From assembly GCF_913776295.1 (NCBI RefSeq), contig NZ_CAJYOJ010000060.1:154590-218589 (forward strand): a DNA stretch of 64,000 bases, read 5' to 3'. Position 1 is the first letter of the stretch; each line of letters opens with the position of its first letter. This stretch comes from an uncultured Pedobacter sp. (GTDB lineage: Bacteria > Bacteroidota > Bacteroidia > Sphingobacteriales > Sphingobacteriaceae). This document shows, piece by piece, positions 63,281-64,000 of the stretch. The translations under genes and the position numbers were made by a program. Below the pieces are notes generated by a model that saw only the letters and a list, made by a program, of their open reading frames with translations, did not search any database and was not told the origin of the DNA.

Positions 63281-63874
63281 GTTCAATAAACCTTATTGAA
63301 GCGGTTATCCTTTTTGGTGCAGAAACAAAAATAGGCCTGCTAACCGCTCACAAAAAAGATAATAGCGGAAAGAAAGACTGCATTAACCGAAAGCTAACGA
63401 TCCCTGATTTACAAATGATTTTTATTACTTTTTTTTGGAGCGCAAGTGCTGTAGCAACTATTAATGTCTGTTCCCGTTCTACGCTATATCCCTCCGCTGC
63501 GCTTCAGGGATGCCGCTTTGCCCGCCCGCCTGCAACGGGCAGGGGGCTAGATCACACGGTTCGGGCAAGACAAGAAAGTGCAAACGGCTGACGACATGAA
63601 AAGCAATCGTTAGTTTCTTACACAGGCCCCTGTTCAATAAACCTTATTGAAGCGGCTATCCTTTTTGGTGCAGAAACCAAAATATGCCTGCAATCTCTCA
63701 CAAAAAGATAATAGCGGAAAGAAGGACTGCACTAAACGAAAGACAACGAAACTTGCTTTACAAAAAATTATTCTCATTTTGAAGCACAAGGACTGTAGCA
63801 ACTATTAAAGTTTGTTCCCGTTCTACGCTATATCCCTCCGCTGCACTTCAGGGATGCCGCTGTGCCCGCCCGCC
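63281..63874. repeat. Direct duplication of a 240-250-bp unit (family B)
   Basis: Copy 1 (63281-63530) and copy 2 (63632-63874) both begin GTTCAATAAACCTTATTGAA and end CCCGCCCGCC, with period about 350 and several small differences. Each contains TTCCCGTTCTACGCTATATC and a CAGGGATGCCGCT stretch. A relative is near 25170-25300. Open frames here do not look coding. Confidence 0.8.
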
Positions 63875-63900
63875 CAATGTCGTTAAGTTAAGGAAAAACA

Positions 63901-63988
63901 TTGCAAAGAAAGGATTTAACCAGTATCTTTATGTCAGCCCTTATAAAGGAAGGCGAACTTTTTCCAGTTTATAGAAGGGCTTTTTTTA
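63901..63988 (+). ncRNA. Possible small terminator-ended RNA or leader
   Basis: TTG (63901-63903), 20 bases, TATCTTTA (63924-63931) looks like a promoter. A start near 63936 would give a short RNA folding as AGCCCTTATAAA (63936-63947) with TTTATAGAAGGGCT (63968-63981), followed by a T-run. It may be an attenuated leader of a gene beyond the window. Confidence 0.35.
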
Positions 63989-64000
63989 CACACTATTAAT

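Noticed and set aside
63217..63591. Open frame of 124 codons at the window end
   Set aside because: Its second half is the family B repeat (GC-rich, Arg/Pro-rich translation) and copy 2 does not keep the frame.

Overview
The window reads as the chromosome of a member of the Bacteroidota, most likely a Pedobacter-like member of the Sphingobacteriaceae. The signs are TAnnTTTG-type promoter elements, type IX secretion proteins (PorP/SprF and a gliding-motility C-terminal sorting domain), the futalosine route to menaquinone, glycoside hydrolases GH92, GH95 and GH125, many short lipoproteins and dense intergenic repeats. The genus is inferred from protein and repeat style, not measured.

Layout. 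1-1.9 kb: end of a probable queuosine-precursor transporter, a lipocalin-like lipoprotein, and a toxin-antitoxin pair with an intact HTH-Panacea antitoxin and a RelE-like toxin broken by two in-frame TAG codons. 1.9-7.5 kb, minus strand: methionine synthesis (metY-metX-hom) behind a SAM-I riboswitch and an unreported Cys/Met-rich 42-codon leader ORF, plus a second trans-sulfuration enzyme. 7.6-16.5 kb: housekeeping genes (mqnE, a histidine phosphatase, mqnA, a ribosome hibernation factor, mutS, an NlpC/P60 lipoprotein, a thioredoxin). 16.9-25.1 kb: glycan degradation (GH125, GH95, GH92) with a soluble GAF histidine kinase. 25.6-33.1 kb: small redox-like proteins and a complete RND efflux operon.

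34.0-43.9 kb: one plus-strand operon of four secreted repeat proteins (the first collagen-like, with near-identical 43-46-residue repeats; three with YadA-like head repeats), a small protein that is little more than a type IX sorting domain, and a PorP/SprF protein. Three regulators follow (Crp-like, LuxR-type response regulator, NtrC-type sigma-54 activator), then about 1.7 kb of decayed, AT-rich DNA with an HxlR relic.

48.6-60.1 kb: a genomic island in the 3' end of a tRNA-Lys gene. A 16-bp copy of the tRNA 3' end marks the far border, a broken tyrosine recombinase and a shortened HTH protein sit next to the tRNA, and the cargo is a class II lanthipeptide locus: a precursor with six core cysteines, a LanM whose cyclase domain has lost two of its three zinc ligands, a TPR-like protein of unknown role, a TonB-dependent receptor, a C39-peptidase ABC exporter and an unusually short membrane-fusion protein. 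A third, more degenerate tRNA-end relic at 33.15 kb raises the possibility that the surface-protein block is an older island stacked in the same site. 60.3-63.1 kb: a HAD phosphatase and a catalytically degenerate NUDIX regulator, divergent from a galactose mutarotase lipoprotein. The window ends in a duplicated repeat and a small terminator-ended transcript candidate.
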